Shown here in pieces: positions 8,872-18,953 of a DNA stretch of 64,000 bases. Source of the stretch: Mariniphaga sediminis (GTDB lineage Bacteria; Bacteroidota; Bacteroidia; Bacteroidales; Prolixibacteraceae); the NCBI RefSeq assembly GCF_003573545.1, contig NZ_QWET01000006.1:1-64000 (forward strand), in the 5' to 3' direction. The first letter of the stretch is position 1. Each line of letters opens with the position of its first letter. The notes under the pieces are model-generated. The model had not been told where the DNA came from. It did not search any database and saw only the letters and a list, made by a program, of their open reading frames with translations. The position numbers were made by a program, and so were the translations under genes.

Positions 8872-10416
8872 TTAAAAACTATCACTTCTCCCTAAAACAT
8901 ATTCTCCGAAATATTCAGGGTATCGCCACTGGAAATCTGAATCTTTCTGATAACTATGGTTGGGGAAAAATTTATTTACTGAATCCACTTCTTCTTCCAG
9001 CATTTTCAGATTTTGTAATTCAAAGAGGGGATCTCTGCTATCTTTCTGCCAACTAAATAAAACGGTTTTCATTCTTTCCAATTCTTCTTTATAGCGAGGA
9101 TTTGATGCAAGCTCATGAAATTCCCAGGGGTCGTTTAACAAATCATATAATTCAAAATCCGGAGGATTTTTCCATCTCATGTACACCTCTTGCATCTCAG
9201 TTTCCAGGGCCATTATTTCAGCAGAGGTGGTTCCCGAAATAACCTCAGGATAAATATGATCTGTATAAACAGAATAGTACGGATCCTCCCTGCCAGCATG
9301 AAGGTTATAGATTAATTTATACCGTTCCCCCCTTACGCTCCTTCGGGGATAAAAGAACATGGCAGTAGAGCCTAAACCATCCGCAAAAAGGTATTTCCGC
9401 CAGTCATCTTCCTTCCTGCCTTGTGCAAGGCCCAAAAGTGACCTGCCAGGCAGATTTTCATCGGGTTTGAGCTGAACGGCATCTAAAATAGTAGGAAGTA
9501 TATCAATTGTTGAAACAAGGTTTCGTTTCACCTTACCTCCTTTTTTTATATGCCCGGGCCAATAAAATATTAAAGGAATCTTTAATGCTCCTTCGTAATT
9601 GGTCGTTTTACCTCTTGAAAACTGAGCCCCATGGTCACTCAAAAAAACAATCAACGTATTCTTTAACTTTTTCACCGAATGAAGGGAATCCAATAAAATT
9701 CCAACTGCTTCATCTAATCTGTCAATACTATTATAATAGTCAGCAGTAACATCTCTAAGTCTTTCTGTATTTACCCCTAAAAAAGGTAGGGTTTCTGTTA
9801 CATCACCACCCTCAATCGGGTTCTTTGGCATACCTTCAACCTGACGCAACAAAGGAAAATGGGCATCGGGGTAATTCACCATTAAAAAATAGGGAGAATC
9901 TTCTGATTTTGTAAACTCAACCGCCTTAGCAGCATAGCTACTTAAATCTTTCTTCTCAAAGTTTGAGCTGGTCAGTTCGTGGAAATCAAACGGAATGGCA
10001 GATTCGGGATTAACATGTATTTTCCCTAAACATCCGGTCCTGTATCCTAAACTTTTTAAATAGACGGGTATTGTTTTGAATGGTTTATACATTCTGAATT
10101 TATGAGTGGCCAATCCCATTTGTCCATTTTGGTGCGGATAAAGACCGGTAAAAATGGAACTTCTGGATGGACTACAAACAGAATAGGTTGTGTAAGCATT
10201 TTCAAACGTTACCCCGCTGGAAGCCAGAAAGTCGATATTAGGGGTTCTTACAACAGAATTGCCATAACACCCTAAATCTTGGCCATGATCCTCCGAAACA
10301 ATTAAAAGTATATTTGGAAGAGTTTCGGTCTCCTTTATTTTATGAGCTTTATCGCAACTTTGAAATGTGATAAAAAGAGTAAGGAGTCCAGCGATATAAT
10401 GGTGATGCCCCAACAT
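8872..10416 (-). CDS. FGly-dependent sulfatase, lipoprotein
   Basis: A 514-residue family S1 sulfatase. The FGly motif is CSPSR with the convertible Cys near residue 81; the metal-site region LIVSEDHGQDLGCYG precedes it, and FLSDHGAQFSRGKT carries the second acidic metal ligand. A lipobox (ITFQSC) marks export. The overall layout resembles the heparan N-sulfatase-like group. The Cys must be turned into formylglycine by a maturation enzyme, which is not in this window. It sits 89 bases after susD, so sulfate is probably part of the glycan this locus targets. Confidence 0.88.
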   Translation of the reverse strand: MLGHHHYIAGLLTLFITFQSCDKAHKIKETETLPNILLIVSEDHGQDLGCYGNSVVRTPNIDFLASSGVTFENAYTTYSVCSPSRSSIFTGLYPHQNGQMGLATHKFRMYKPFKTIPVYLKSLGYRTGCLGKIHVNPESAIPFDFHELTSSNFEKKDLSSYAAKAVEFTKSEDSPYFLMVNYPDAHFPLLRQVEGMPKNPIEGGDVTETLPFLGVNTERLRDVTADYYNSIDRLDEAVGILLDSLHSVKKLKNTLIVFLSDHGAQFSRGKTTNYEGALKIPLIFYWPGHIKKGGKVKRNLVSTIDILPTILDAVQLKPDENLPGRSLLGLAQGRKEDDWRKYLFADGLGSTAMFFYPRRSVRGERYKLIYNLHAGREDPYYSVYTDHIYPEVISGTTSAEIMALETEMQEVYMRWKNPPDFELYDLLNDPWEFHELASNPRYKEELERMKTVLFSWQKDSRDPLFELQNLKMLEEEVDSVNKFFPNHSYQKDSDFQWRYPEYFGEYVLGRSDSF

Positions 10417-10505
10417 TACATATCAGATTTAGGTAAACAAAAGTTATCCAGATGAAATATCTTCATAATACATAAAAACACGCCACCTGGATAACTAAAA
10501 TGCAA

Positions 10506-11981
10506 CTAATTATATCCTGGATTTTGTGTTATTCTAGAATTTAGACTTATTGTTTGCAGAGTAATTGGCCACAGCAATAAATAAGTATCACTATCTCTTC
10601 CTTCCAGCGATGGAACTTTTTCAAAGGCTTTACCGAACCGCACCAAATCCCACCAGCGTTTGCCTTCGAATGCCAGCTCAAATAATCTTTCCTGAAGAAT
10701 GGCTTCATCATTTTCTTCTTTTGTTCCATTTACAAACATATATTCGGCATACTTATCACCATAAGCTCTCTGACGAATTTCGTTCATTTCATCTGAAGGA
10801 TCCTGGTTCAGAGCATTTTTAGCTTCTGCTTTCATCAACAGTAAATCAGCATACCGGTAAATAATAACATCATCTAAAAACTTCCGTATGCCGCCATCCA
10901 CAAAACCTCTGCCTTTCAGCACAATCGATGTTAAAAAGGCGGAAGAACCATCTTCTTTCGAATAATAAATATTAAGAAAGCTTCCTGCCTTCCTTTGGTC
11001 ATCATCACTAAACTGGTTTCTTATTAACGCCGTTGGAGCCCACCAGTTAAATCCTCCAGGAGGGCCAATTATCTCTCTATCCTGCTCGTTAATCGTAGAA
11101 CTAACATCATTGGCATTAATATACATATCGGCAAAATAATTATTTGAAGCCTCAAGATCCTTAAAATTGACGGCCAGAATTACTTCCTTGTTACCTTTAT
11201 TTGTATAACTAAAGATATCCTCATAATTATCAAGAAGTTCAACATCAGAATTGGCAGCATCATTCAAAGCAGTCAATGCAATATTAATATCCGAATCTCC
11301 GCCTCCCATTCTTTTGCCAGTCCAAAGATACACTTCCGCTTTTAGCATATTTAAGGCCGGTTTGGACCATATACTGCGGTTTGTATTATAACTATTATCA
11401 GCAAAAAGATTATTTGCCTGGTCTATATCGCTTTTAATAAATTCGAATATTTGCGCTACTGCTGTTCTTTCTTTAAATGTAGTTTCAGAATCATACCCTT
11501 CAATTGGCTCTGTTACCAGGGGAAGATCTCCCCACGTTTTTGCCATTACAAAATAGATATAGGCTCTCATGGCATATCCCTGAGCCACTATTTTGTTCTT
11601 GTCCCCCTCATTTGCAAATTCAATATCGGGTACATACTTAATAACCAAATTGGCATAATCAACAATCCGAAACATTTGCCGCCAATGCAGGTCGGCGTTA
11701 GATTCAGTTAACGTATTTTCAAAATACTTAATCCGGAAACTGGCATTTTGTAACCCGTGCCCCATAAGTTCGCTTCGGGCAGCCCCCAGTATTATTAAAT
11801 CGGTCCGGGCAAACGTACGAAACTGGTTATACATACCATACAGTCCTCCTAATGCATCATCTTCTGTTTGCCAGAATGAATTTACCGTTATTACACTTTC
11901 GGGATCCGTTTCAATTAAATCCTTACATGAGTAATTGATACCAAGGACTAATATTAAGCTGATTATTAATATCTTTTTCAT
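10506..11981 (-). CDS. SusD/RagB-like surface glycan-binding lipoprotein
   Basis: A 491-residue SusD-family lipoprotein. It has a lipobox (GINYSC) followed by the usual KDLIETDPES, a TPR-like helical core with MRAYIYFVMAKTWGDLPLV, and the C-terminal ERLFELAFEGKRWWDLVRFG signature followed by WPITLQTISLN and NPGYN. SusD proteins sit on the SusC barrel and capture oligosaccharides at the cell surface. The gene starts 11 bases after susC, the standard arrangement. Confidence 0.95.
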   Translation of the reverse strand: MKKILIISLILVLGINYSCKDLIETDPESVITVNSFWQTEDDALGGLYGMYNQFRTFARTDLIILGAARSELMGHGLQNASFRIKYFENTLTESNADLHWRQMFRIVDYANLVIKYVPDIEFANEGDKNKIVAQGYAMRAYIYFVMAKTWGDLPLVTEPIEGYDSETTFKERTAVAQIFEFIKSDIDQANNLFADNSYNTNRSIWSKPALNMLKAEVYLWTGKRMGGGDSDINIALTALNDAANSDVELLDNYEDIFSYTNKGNKEVILAVNFKDLEASNNYFADMYINANDVSSTINEQDREIIGPPGGFNWWAPTALIRNQFSDDDQRKAGSFLNIYYSKEDGSSAFLTSIVLKGRGFVDGGIRKFLDDVIIYRYADLLLMKAEAKNALNQDPSDEMNEIRQRAYGDKYAEYMFVNGTKEENDEAILQERLFELAFEGKRWWDLVRFGKAFEKVPSLEGRDSDTYLLLWPITLQTISLNSRITQNPGYN

Positions 11982-11992
11982 AATGTAGTTTT

Positions 11993-14900
11993 TTAAAATG
12001 ATGCTTTAACTCCAAACTGTATCACCCGAGGTAATGGATATCTTCCATGGTCAATCCCGCCTTCTTCAGGAGAAAAGCCAGTGTAGTCAGTAAAATATTT
12101 CAAATTATTTCCTGTGACATTCAATCTCAGATTTTGAAGTCCGATGTCTTTATAAAACCTGTAAGGAACCTGATAGCTCAATGTCAGTTCTCTAATGGCC
12201 CAATAATCACCTTTCTCATAATTCTGCGAACTACCTGCACCATTATTTATATTACGGGGATCCCCTCTCCAATAGTTTGCCTGTGCAGCCTGATCTGCCC
12301 AATAGTAACGCGGAATATCCGTTTTATCCCCCTGATTTAACCAGGATCTCAGCACATCTGTTGTAGCATTAATATCCCCAACAAACTGGCCATTCATATT
12401 AGCCCGGGTATAATTATAAATAGTATGCCCGGTTGAATAATCCATTCTTAAATAAAGACTTAATCCTTTATAGTCCCAGGTACTAGATAAACCACCTGTC
12501 CATTTGGGATAAATATTTCCCATATAAACCCTGTCTTTCGTATCTATTATTCCATTATCGTCTTTATCCAGCCAGGCAACATCGCCACCAAATTTACTTT
12601 TGTCAGAGCCAGCCACCAATTCATCGTGAGGGCCAGCTGCCGCTTCTTCATCGGTAGCATACACATAGAGATACTTGTATCCATACAGTTCACCTAATCG
12701 GCCACCTTCCTGTAATCCACCTCTCCATGCATAATCACCCAATGAGGTATCATATATATAATATCCCCCAATCCGGTTATTGTCATTATCATTTTCCGGA
12801 AGCTCCAGAATCTTATTTTTATTGAGCGATGAATTAATTGAAACATTCCAGCTGAAATCTTTTTTGTCGATTACATTTACGCCTAACTCAAATTCAACTC
12901 CACTGTTTTCCAGACTCCCGAGGTTCGTATAAATACTGCTAAATCCAGACAAATAGGGAAGTGCCAATGAAGTAATCAAATTATCAGTTACCCGGTTATA
13001 ATAATCAAATATAAACTGCACCTTATTGTCAAAAAGACCAGCATCAAAACCAATGTCCATTGTTTTTGATTGCTCCCATTGCAACGATTGGTTAGCCAAT
13101 TCAGAATATTCTACCGCAGCTATCCCGTCATAGGTTGCACCTACGCTGTATTGTCCCTGTGCCTGAAAATCAGATAAATTACCCAGGTTACCATTTACGC
13201 CATAACTTGCTCTCAATTTGAATCTGCTTATCGTACTCAGGTTTTGCCAGAAATCTTCGTTGTGTAAATTCCATCCAACAGAAACTCCCGGGAAAAATCC
13301 CCATTTATTATGATCTCCCAGGTTCGATGCCCCGTCATAACGGGCATTTAATGTCACCAGGTATCTTTTTTCAAAGTCGTATGTTATCCTTCCAAAATAG
13401 CCAAAAACAACTTGCTCACTTCCATAGCTATACACACTAACCGGTTCTGCAGATGCATTCATGGTCGGAATTAAATCGGTAGCAGCACCCTTCCCTGATG
13501 CGCTTAAACTCCGGTTTTCTTTCTCGAAATAAGAAACCCCCAGCTTAACTTTTACATTATGTTTATCCATAAATATGTTATCATAACTTAATGTTGCATC
13601 AAACTGCTGTTGTCCCCATTTTGAGAATAAACCTGAGGCCTCGCGGGAATCCACAAATTGTGTAGGAGTGTTGTAGTATGCCTTCCGAAAAGCATTATTT
13701 TCAAAGATTTTATAAAACAAAGATGCCGTTGGTTCAAACGCAAGTTTAGGTGTAATTTGCCAATTCATTCCCCCGGATATTGTTATTATATTTTCTTCAT
13801 TTTTACTATATCTTCTACTCATATGATATTCTGGATTACCCAACGAACTGTTATTCCCGGGCGCAAGAGTCCCATCTTCGTATTTATACTTTGCTGTTGG
13901 GGGTGTGGCGATAGAGCGCTCAAACAAATTATTTATACTATAAACTTCGTTATCGCTTGAACGACTGAAATTTAACCCGCCATACACATACAAATTATCC
14001 TTTAACTGAAGCCTTCCATTCAAATTTGTTGTCAGCCTTTTATAGTCGGTATGAATAGCGATACCTTCTATATCAGAATAACCAATCCCCATATTAAACG
14101 TCGCTTTCTCACTTCCTCCTGCGAAACTCAGGTAATGGTCATTTGAAATCCCTGTCCGGAATAAAATATCCTGCCAATCGGTATCCGAAAAAATAATGGT
14201 TTTGGACGGGTCTAAGGGATCTGGCATACTCTCCCAACCTTCATTCAATTTATATTCATTTTCCGATGTAAGATACTGAGGAGTAAATGCGGTATTATTT
14301 GTTAAATCATTTCCAATACCCTGTCCATGTGAACCTTCTAACCATGGTAATCTTTCAGGATGTTTTTCTCCGATTGCTGCCAAACCTAATCTTCCATAAT
14401 AAATATAATCTCTTGCAGAAAGCACATCATATTTATCCCGAAGTTGTGACATGCCAAATGTGTAGCTGTAACTTATTACCGTTTTCCCGGCCGCTCCTTT
14501 TTTTAATGTTACAATAACAACACCATTAGAGGCACGAGCCCCGTAAATAGCAGTGGCTGCGGCATCCTTCAAAACCTGCATCGATTCAATATCAGATGTA
14601 TTGATACCATCCATGTCTTCGCGAATCACTCCGTCAATAACATACAAAGGAGTAGCGCCATCCGGGCTGTTGATTGAAGTTCCTCCCCTAACAATAATCC
14701 TGGGGGAAGCACCGGGTTGTCCGGAGAGAGTCTGAACACGTACGCCTGAAACGGTACCTTGCAGCGCGGAGGCTGCATTCCCGAAAGTGGTATTTTCCAA
14801 AACCTTTGTATCCAATTTTGTAACAGAAGTTGTCAATATTTCCCTGGATTGGGTTCCATACCCCACTGCCACAACCTCATCCAGGCCAATTGTTTCTTCT

Positions 14901-15553
14901 TCCATAACAACAGTTAAAGTCGTTCTGCCTTCTAATGGTATTTCCTGTGTTCTCATCCCTACAAACGAAAACACCAGTATAACATCTTCAGGAATGTTTG
15001 CCATTGAATATTCCCCGTTTGCATTGGTTACGGTTCCCTGAGTTGTTCCTTTGACCACCACCGTTACACCAGGTAAAGGCTGGCCGTCAAAGTCGGTTAC
15101 TTTCCCGGAAACCGATCGCTGTTGTCCTGTAACCAACAAATTATTCACCTTCAAATTGTTGGTATACATTGCTTCCGGATATAAAATAATATGCCGGTCA
15201 TAAACCCCAAATTCAACCCCGGTTCCGGCAAAGATTACCGTTAAAGATTCTTCGATGGTTTTTTCCTGGATTTTAAACGTTACTTTCCGATCAAGATCAA
15301 TAAACCCTGGGCTGTAAGCAAACCGAAACTCTGATTGGTTTTCAATCGCATCCAATACTTCGGCCACCTTCGCATCTTCCATGTCCAGCGAAAGCCTGGT
15401 GGTTTGACTGTACACACTTGCAGATAATTGCATCAGCCCTGCAACTAAGAACAAAAATGTCAATTTCATAAGCCTTAAACATTTTTTCCAAACCTGTCTG
15501 TCCGGCAGACAGGAATGAAGGATTTTTCCTTCCGCAATTCGGATTTTCTTCAT
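11993..15553 (-). CDS. SusC/RagA TonB-dependent glycan transporter with STN domain
   Basis: An 1186-residue outer-membrane transporter. After the signal (LMKLTFLFLVAGLMQLSAS) comes an STN domain (about residues 50-120), a carboxypeptidase-like regulatory domain (VSGKVTDFDGQPLPGVTV), a plug domain (YVIDGVIREDMDGINTSDIE) and a barrel ending in RVIQFGVKASF. The STN domain signals to the FecR/ECF sigma pair encoded just upstream, so expression should be induced by the imported glycan. The N-terminus is unusual: SCLPDRQVW is translated from a palindromic repeat lying between the start codon and the signal core. Start at 15553 is kept because long basic N-termini are normal in this STN-SusC group. 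Confidence 0.95.
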   Translation of the reverse strand: MKKIRIAEGKILHSCLPDRQVWKKCLRLMKLTFLFLVAGLMQLSASVYSQTTRLSLDMEDAKVAEVLDAIENQSEFRFAYSPGFIDLDRKVTFKIQEKTIEESLTVIFAGTGVEFGVYDRHIILYPEAMYTNNLKVNNLLVTGQQRSVSGKVTDFDGQPLPGVTVVVKGTTQGTVTNANGEYSMANIPEDVILVFSFVGMRTQEIPLEGRTTLTVVMEEETIGLDEVVAVGYGTQSREILTTSVTKLDTKVLENTTFGNAASALQGTVSGVRVQTLSGQPGASPRIIVRGGTSINSPDGATPLYVIDGVIREDMDGINTSDIESMQVLKDAAATAIYGARASNGVVIVTLKKGAAGKTVISYSYTFGMSQLRDKYDVLSARDYIYYGRLGLAAIGEKHPERLPWLEGSHGQGIGNDLTNNTAFTPQYLTSENEYKLNEGWESMPDPLDPSKTIIFSDTDWQDILFRTGISNDHYLSFAGGSEKATFNMGIGYSDIEGIAIHTDYKRLTTNLNGRLQLKDNLYVYGGLNFSRSSDNEVYSINNLFERSIATPPTAKYKYEDGTLAPGNNSSLGNPEYHMSRRYSKNEENIITISGGMNWQITPKLAFEPTASLFYKIFENNAFRKAYYNTPTQFVDSREASGLFSKWGQQQFDATLSYDNIFMDKHNVKVKLGVSYFEKENRSLSASGKGAATDLIPTMNASAEPVSVYSYGSEQVVFGYFGRITYDFEKRYLVTLNARYDGASNLGDHNKWGFFPGVSVGWNLHNEDFWQNLSTISRFKLRASYGVNGNLGNLSDFQAQGQYSVGATYDGIAAVEYSELANQSLQWEQSKTMDIGFDAGLFDNKVQFIFDYYNRVTDNLITSLALPYLSGFSSIYTNLGSLENSGVEFELGVNVIDKKDFSWNVSINSSLNKNKILELPENDNDNNRIGGYYIYDTSLGDYAWRGGLQEGGRLGELYGYKYLYVYATDEEAAAGPHDELVAGSDKSKFGGDVAWLDKDDNGIIDTKDRVYMGNIYPKWTGGLSSTWDYKGLSLYLRMDYSTGHTIYNYTRANMNGQFVGDINATTDVLRSWLNQGDKTDIPRYYWADQAAQANYWRGDPRNINNGAGSSQNYEKGDYWAIRELTLSYQVPYRFYKDIGLQNLRLNVTGNNLKYFTDYTGFSPEEGGIDHGRYPLPRVIQFGVKASF
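15493..15512. repeat. Palindromic repeat inside the susC 5' coding end
   Basis: A perfect 8-base inverted repeat (CCTGTCTG / CAGACAGG) with a 4-base spacer (TCCG). Palindromes of this form, translated as CLPDRQ, are scattered through many Bacteroidota genomes. Here it is in frame and adds residues ahead of the signal peptide. As RNA it would form a hairpin about 40-60 bases after the start codon. Confidence 0.6.
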
Positions 15554-15584
15554 AATTTTACATTGATTTAGTATAACAATCTAT

Positions 15585-15637
15585 TTACCTCTTGCCGGAG
15601 GTAAGTAACAGGCCGGAGGTGTTGCCGCACCACCGGC
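15585..15637. other. Two hairpins between the FecR gene and susC
   Basis: The 93-base gap between fecR-like and susC holds two inverted repeats: TTACCTC/GAGGTAA (15585..15604) and a 10-bp arm pair with one mismatch, GCCGGAGGTG/CACCACCGGC (15612..15637). The T-tract follows the second hairpin on the plus strand, so it is not a canonical terminator for the minus-strand genes. It may limit read-through or shape susC mRNA stability. Confidence 0.4.
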
Positions 15638-15646
15638 TTTTTTTGT

Positions 15647-16657
15647 TTACCTTCGGACTTCTCTCATTTTTTGTTTATCTTCTTTTATCGTAATAATATG
15701 TCCCACCTGTTCTATTTTTACCGGTGTAATTCTCTCCATCAGATGTAAAATATCTTCCAACCCTTCATTCTGAATAGTGAAAGTATATCTCAGATCCTTT
15801 ACCCCGGGAGTCAGTTCAAATGGCTGATTGTACCGTTTCTCCAACCGCTCCACCACCTCCTTAATGGGCAGGTCATAAATATTTATTATCCCTTCTTTCC
15901 AGGAAGTGTAGCGGGAAGTATTTACCATACCTGCAGTATATTGATTATACAGCGTATTGACCCGAACCCTTTCTCCTGGTTTTACATTACAAAAAGCATT
16001 GTCTGATTTGGGATGAAACAACTCCACAGAACCTTCTTCCAGCACCACCTCAACCGAACTCTCCGGAGAATAGGAATTCACATTAAACCGAGTTCCCAAA
16101 ACCTTCACCTTTAATTCACCGCAATCAACAATTAATGGAATGGCCTTATTTTTCACCACATCAAAATAAGCTTCTCCTTTAAGGTTGACTTTCCTGTTGT
16201 TTGCAGCAAAAAAATTATTGTACGTGATCTTCGAACCGGAATTAAGCCAAACCACTGAACCGTCGGGCAACTCCACTTTCGATATCTGCCCGTTTTCTGT
16301 TACCACACCGGTATAGGTTTCAGGGACACCTTCAACTTGTGGGTCATTGGTAAAAAACCAGGCCAGACTTCCGATGCTAACCAAAAAGAAAAAAATGGCA
16401 GCTGCCCGTAGAAATCGATGCATCTTCCGGGTTTTCTGCCATTGATCATAACTTTTCTGCCAAAGTTGTGACTGGAGCCGATCCCAGCTTCTCTCGCCAC
16501 CATCGGGAAACTGGTCGTGCCCCAGACGATTTTTCCAGTCTAACTTTAAACGATTAAATTCCAAATGATTTTCCTTTTGCCGTAACCATTCCAGCAGTTG
16601 CTGTAATTCTTTCCCGGTAGCACGGCCTTCAAAATATTTACTAATAATTTCTCTCAT
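15647..16657 (-). CDS. FecR-type anti-sigma factor
   Basis: A 336-residue inner-membrane anti-sigma factor. The N-terminal cytoplasmic part (about 1-80) contains the helix that holds the sigma factor; one transmembrane segment follows (AAAIFFFLVSIGSLAWFF, near 85-105); the periplasmic FecR domain includes VELPDGSVVWLNSGSKITY; and a C-terminal DUF4974 region (from about 265, INIYDLPIKEVVERLEKRY) resembles the STN fold and contacts the SusC signalling domain. It lies between the ECF sigma gene and susC on the same strand, as in Bacteroidota trans-envelope signalling systems. Confidence 0.92.
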   Translation of the reverse strand: MREIISKYFEGRATGKELQQLLEWLRQKENHLEFNRLKLDWKNRLGHDQFPDGGERSWDRLQSQLWQKSYDQWQKTRKMHRFLRAAAIFFFLVSIGSLAWFFTNDPQVEGVPETYTGVVTENGQISKVELPDGSVVWLNSGSKITYNNFFAANNRKVNLKGEAYFDVVKNKAIPLIVDCGELKVKVLGTRFNVNSYSPESSVEVVLEEGSVELFHPKSDNAFCNVKPGERVRVNTLYNQYTAGMVNTSRYTSWKEGIINIYDLPIKEVVERLEKRYNQPFELTPGVKDLRYTFTIQNEGLEDILHLMERITPVKIEQVGHIITIKEDKQKMREVRR

Positions 16658-16783
16658 GATGAATGTTCTAAAAGGAATACAATCTCATACATAAAAACCC
16701 TACCCCCCAAGAGAGAAAAAAATGCAGCGAATTTCGATTTACTGCAAAAACAAAAAACGCGAATCGGAATTCGTGTCACCCGG

Positions 16784-17377
16784 TTATTCCAGCAGCATCG
16801 CAACAAGAACAACCAGAGTCGGATATTGCTTCATCAATTGTTCCCGGATCTGACTTTTGGCTTTTGCTATTTGTTTTTCTATCATTTTCTGGCTGATGCC
16901 CAACTCTTCAGCTACCTCTTTTTGCTTTCTTCCTTCGAGCTTGCATTGCACAAAAACAGTCTTCATCTTGTCAGGAAGATTGTTTATAGCCTCCCGAAAC
17001 GACAGGACAAGCATTTCTTCGAGGCTTTTTTCTTCCTTTTCGTTTAAATCAAGTTGGTATAAATACTGCAATTCCTGTACATCCAGATTGTCCAAAGAAA
17101 TTCTTCCCCAATCCAGCCGACTACTTTTCAGGTAGTTTAGGCAACGGTTACGCACCATCACAAAAAGCAGGCTTTCAATTCGCTTTCCTGTATTGATAGA
17201 TTTGTGCTTTTCCCAAAAGGTTAAAAAACTTTCCTGGACAATGTCTTCCACTTCACTCTCATCCGAAATAAAAAGTTTACAATATCCTTTAAGGCGTGGA
17301 TATAGCAAACGAAATACTTCACGAAATACTGCAGGGTTTCCTTTTTTTAGTTCAGACTTGGTTTTTACATCGAACAT
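16784..17377 (-). CDS. ECF RNA polymerase sigma factor
   Basis: A 197-residue ECF sigma factor. Region 2 contains ESEVEDIVQESFLTFWEKH and region 4 contains EVAEELGISQKMIEKQIAKAKSQIREQL, the helix-turn-helix that reads the -35 element. The short C-terminal hydrophobic end (LVVLVAMLLE) is common in this group. With the FecR-like gene 126 bases downstream and the STN-bearing SusC it should form the inducible switch of the glycan locus. Confidence 0.92.
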   Translation of the reverse strand: MFDVKTKSELKKGNPAVFREVFRLLYPRLKGYCKLFISDESEVEDIVQESFLTFWEKHKSINTGKRIESLLFVMVRNRCLNYLKSSRLDWGRISLDNLDVQELQYLYQLDLNEKEEKSLEEMLVLSFREAINNLPDKMKTVFVQCKLEGRKQKEVAEELGISQKMIEKQIAKAKSQIREQLMKQYPTLVVLVAMLLE

Positions 17378-17405
17378 GTGCCGAAAATAGAAATTTTTTC
17401 ACAAT

Positions 17406-18896
17406 TCAATACGTGTAACTTACGAATGCTACCTTTTTTGAGTCGGGACTCCAGGATGGTACGTTTATAGTTCCCTGTCCGCCATAAAGAAAGGCAACGG
17501 ATTTTATTTTGCGATCGGTAACCGACATTAACCGCAACATGACCCTTTGGTTTCGGGGATGGGAGCCGGCCGGAACTTCAGGCAAATAGGAAATCATCAT
17601 CAGCCACCTGCCATCCGGAGAAGGGTGTGCAAACCAGTTCTGAAATGCATCATCAGTTACCTGTTGCTGCTCCGAACCATCGGGTTTCATACACCAAATT
17701 TCCATACTCCCGCTGCGTACCGAGTTAAAATAAATGATTTTTCCATCGGGAGAATATTCTGGTCCGTCATCAAGGCCTTTGGTTGTGGTAAGCCTGATTT
17801 CCTCCCCTCCTTCTGCCGGAATTTTATAAACATCGTAATTCCCATCTCTTTCGGCACAATAGGTCAGCCATCTGTCATCGGGCGACCAGCCATGCCAATA
17901 GGAAGGCCCTTTGGATGTAACCTTTTGGGGAGTACCTCCCTTCAACGGAACCGTATAAATTAGAGAATGTCTTTTTCCATCCTGGTCCGTATTATTACTG
18001 ATTGCTAACATTTTGCCATCAAAAGAAATACCATGATCATTGTTGATGGAAGTTGCAAAACCGGTATTTATCTTTTCGGGGGTCTGTTTTTTTAAATCAT
18101 ATTTATATAAAATTCCTCCTGAATTGTAAATCAGGAACTTTCCGTCCCGCGACCAGTTTGGCGCTTCAATATGGGTTTCGGTTTCGTAAACCACCCGTCG
18201 ATTACCGGTTTCAATGTTCAGAACCTCAAGCCTTGATGGAGATGGTTTTTGGTAGCCATTGTCTCCTTCCACAGCCGGTTTTTCCAACCGGACATTCCAA
18301 AATTGCGCCTTTTCAACCACTTTTTCGTTGTGCGAAGAAATAAACATCCCGGCTAAAACAGAAGAAGACATTTCCAGCTTAACCCTGCCAACTTCTGTCA
18401 ATGGCTCCCCGTTCTTTGATAATCTGAGAATAAATTCATCGTCCTTTCGTTCCACCTGCACAAAATCAGGCACTTTTATTCCGGAAGCAATTTCCAATGT
18501 TTCATCGTTATCTTTTTCCCTGTACTGCAAGGCAGTAAATCCATCGCCATGAATTGCTCCATCCATATAAACAGCACCTTCTGTTTTCGAATTTCGAATC
18601 ATTAACCCCATTTTCCGGTGAGGCTCAACACCTTCACCTAAAAATTTAAGATTAGCTGAAAGGATAAAATCTCCAGATACTTCCTGCGATACAAAATAAA
18701 ACGCATCGCGCCCGTACCAAATATTGTAGCCTGATCCATGAAGAATAAACTGCTGTTTTTCCTTATCAAACTGAAAACTTCCCTTCAATTCAGGATTTCC
18801 GATGTCCATTCCGGAAAACCGCTGAAACATTTGTTGTGCCTGGATTGAACCCACTGTTGAAATCAGAAAGATCACAACGAACGCTACATCTTTCAT
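17406..18896 (-). CDS. Exported protein with a concanavalin-like domain and TolB-type propeller
   Basis: A 496-residue secreted protein (signal ending near IQAQ). The first 200 residues look like a jelly-roll domain of the DUF1349/DUF1080 kind (FILSANLKFLGEGVEPHRKMGLMIRN). The rest is a TolB/PD40 beta-propeller with repeats such as WSPDDRWLTYCAERDGNYDVYKI, split here by SPDGKIIYFNS and SPDGRWLMM. Such proteins are usually annotated only as TolB family; glycan or oligosaccharide binding is possible. It is 28 bases upstream of the ECF sigma gene and co-directional with it. Confidence 0.65.
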   Translation of the reverse strand: MKDVAFVVIFLISTVGSIQAQQMFQRFSGMDIGNPELKGSFQFDKEKQQFILHGSGYNIWYGRDAFYFVSQEVSGDFILSANLKFLGEGVEPHRKMGLMIRNSKTEGAVYMDGAIHGDGFTALQYREKDNDETLEIASGIKVPDFVQVERKDDEFILRLSKNGEPLTEVGRVKLEMSSSVLAGMFISSHNEKVVEKAQFWNVRLEKPAVEGDNGYQKPSPSRLEVLNIETGNRRVVYETETHIEAPNWSRDGKFLIYNSGGILYKYDLKKQTPEKINTGFATSINNDHGISFDGKMLAISNNTDQDGKRHSLIYTVPLKGGTPQKVTSKGPSYWHGWSPDDRWLTYCAERDGNYDVYKIPAEGGEEIRLTTTKGLDDGPEYSPDGKIIYFNSVRSGSMEIWCMKPDGSEQQQVTDDAFQNWFAHPSPDGRWLMMISYLPEVPAGSHPRNQRVMLRLMSVTDRKIKSVAFLYGGQGTINVPSWSPDSKKVAFVSYTY

Positions 18897-18953
18897 AAAG
18901 GTTTAATTTTCTATGTTATCCCTTGCCTGTTACTCGTTGTAACAATCACCTTC

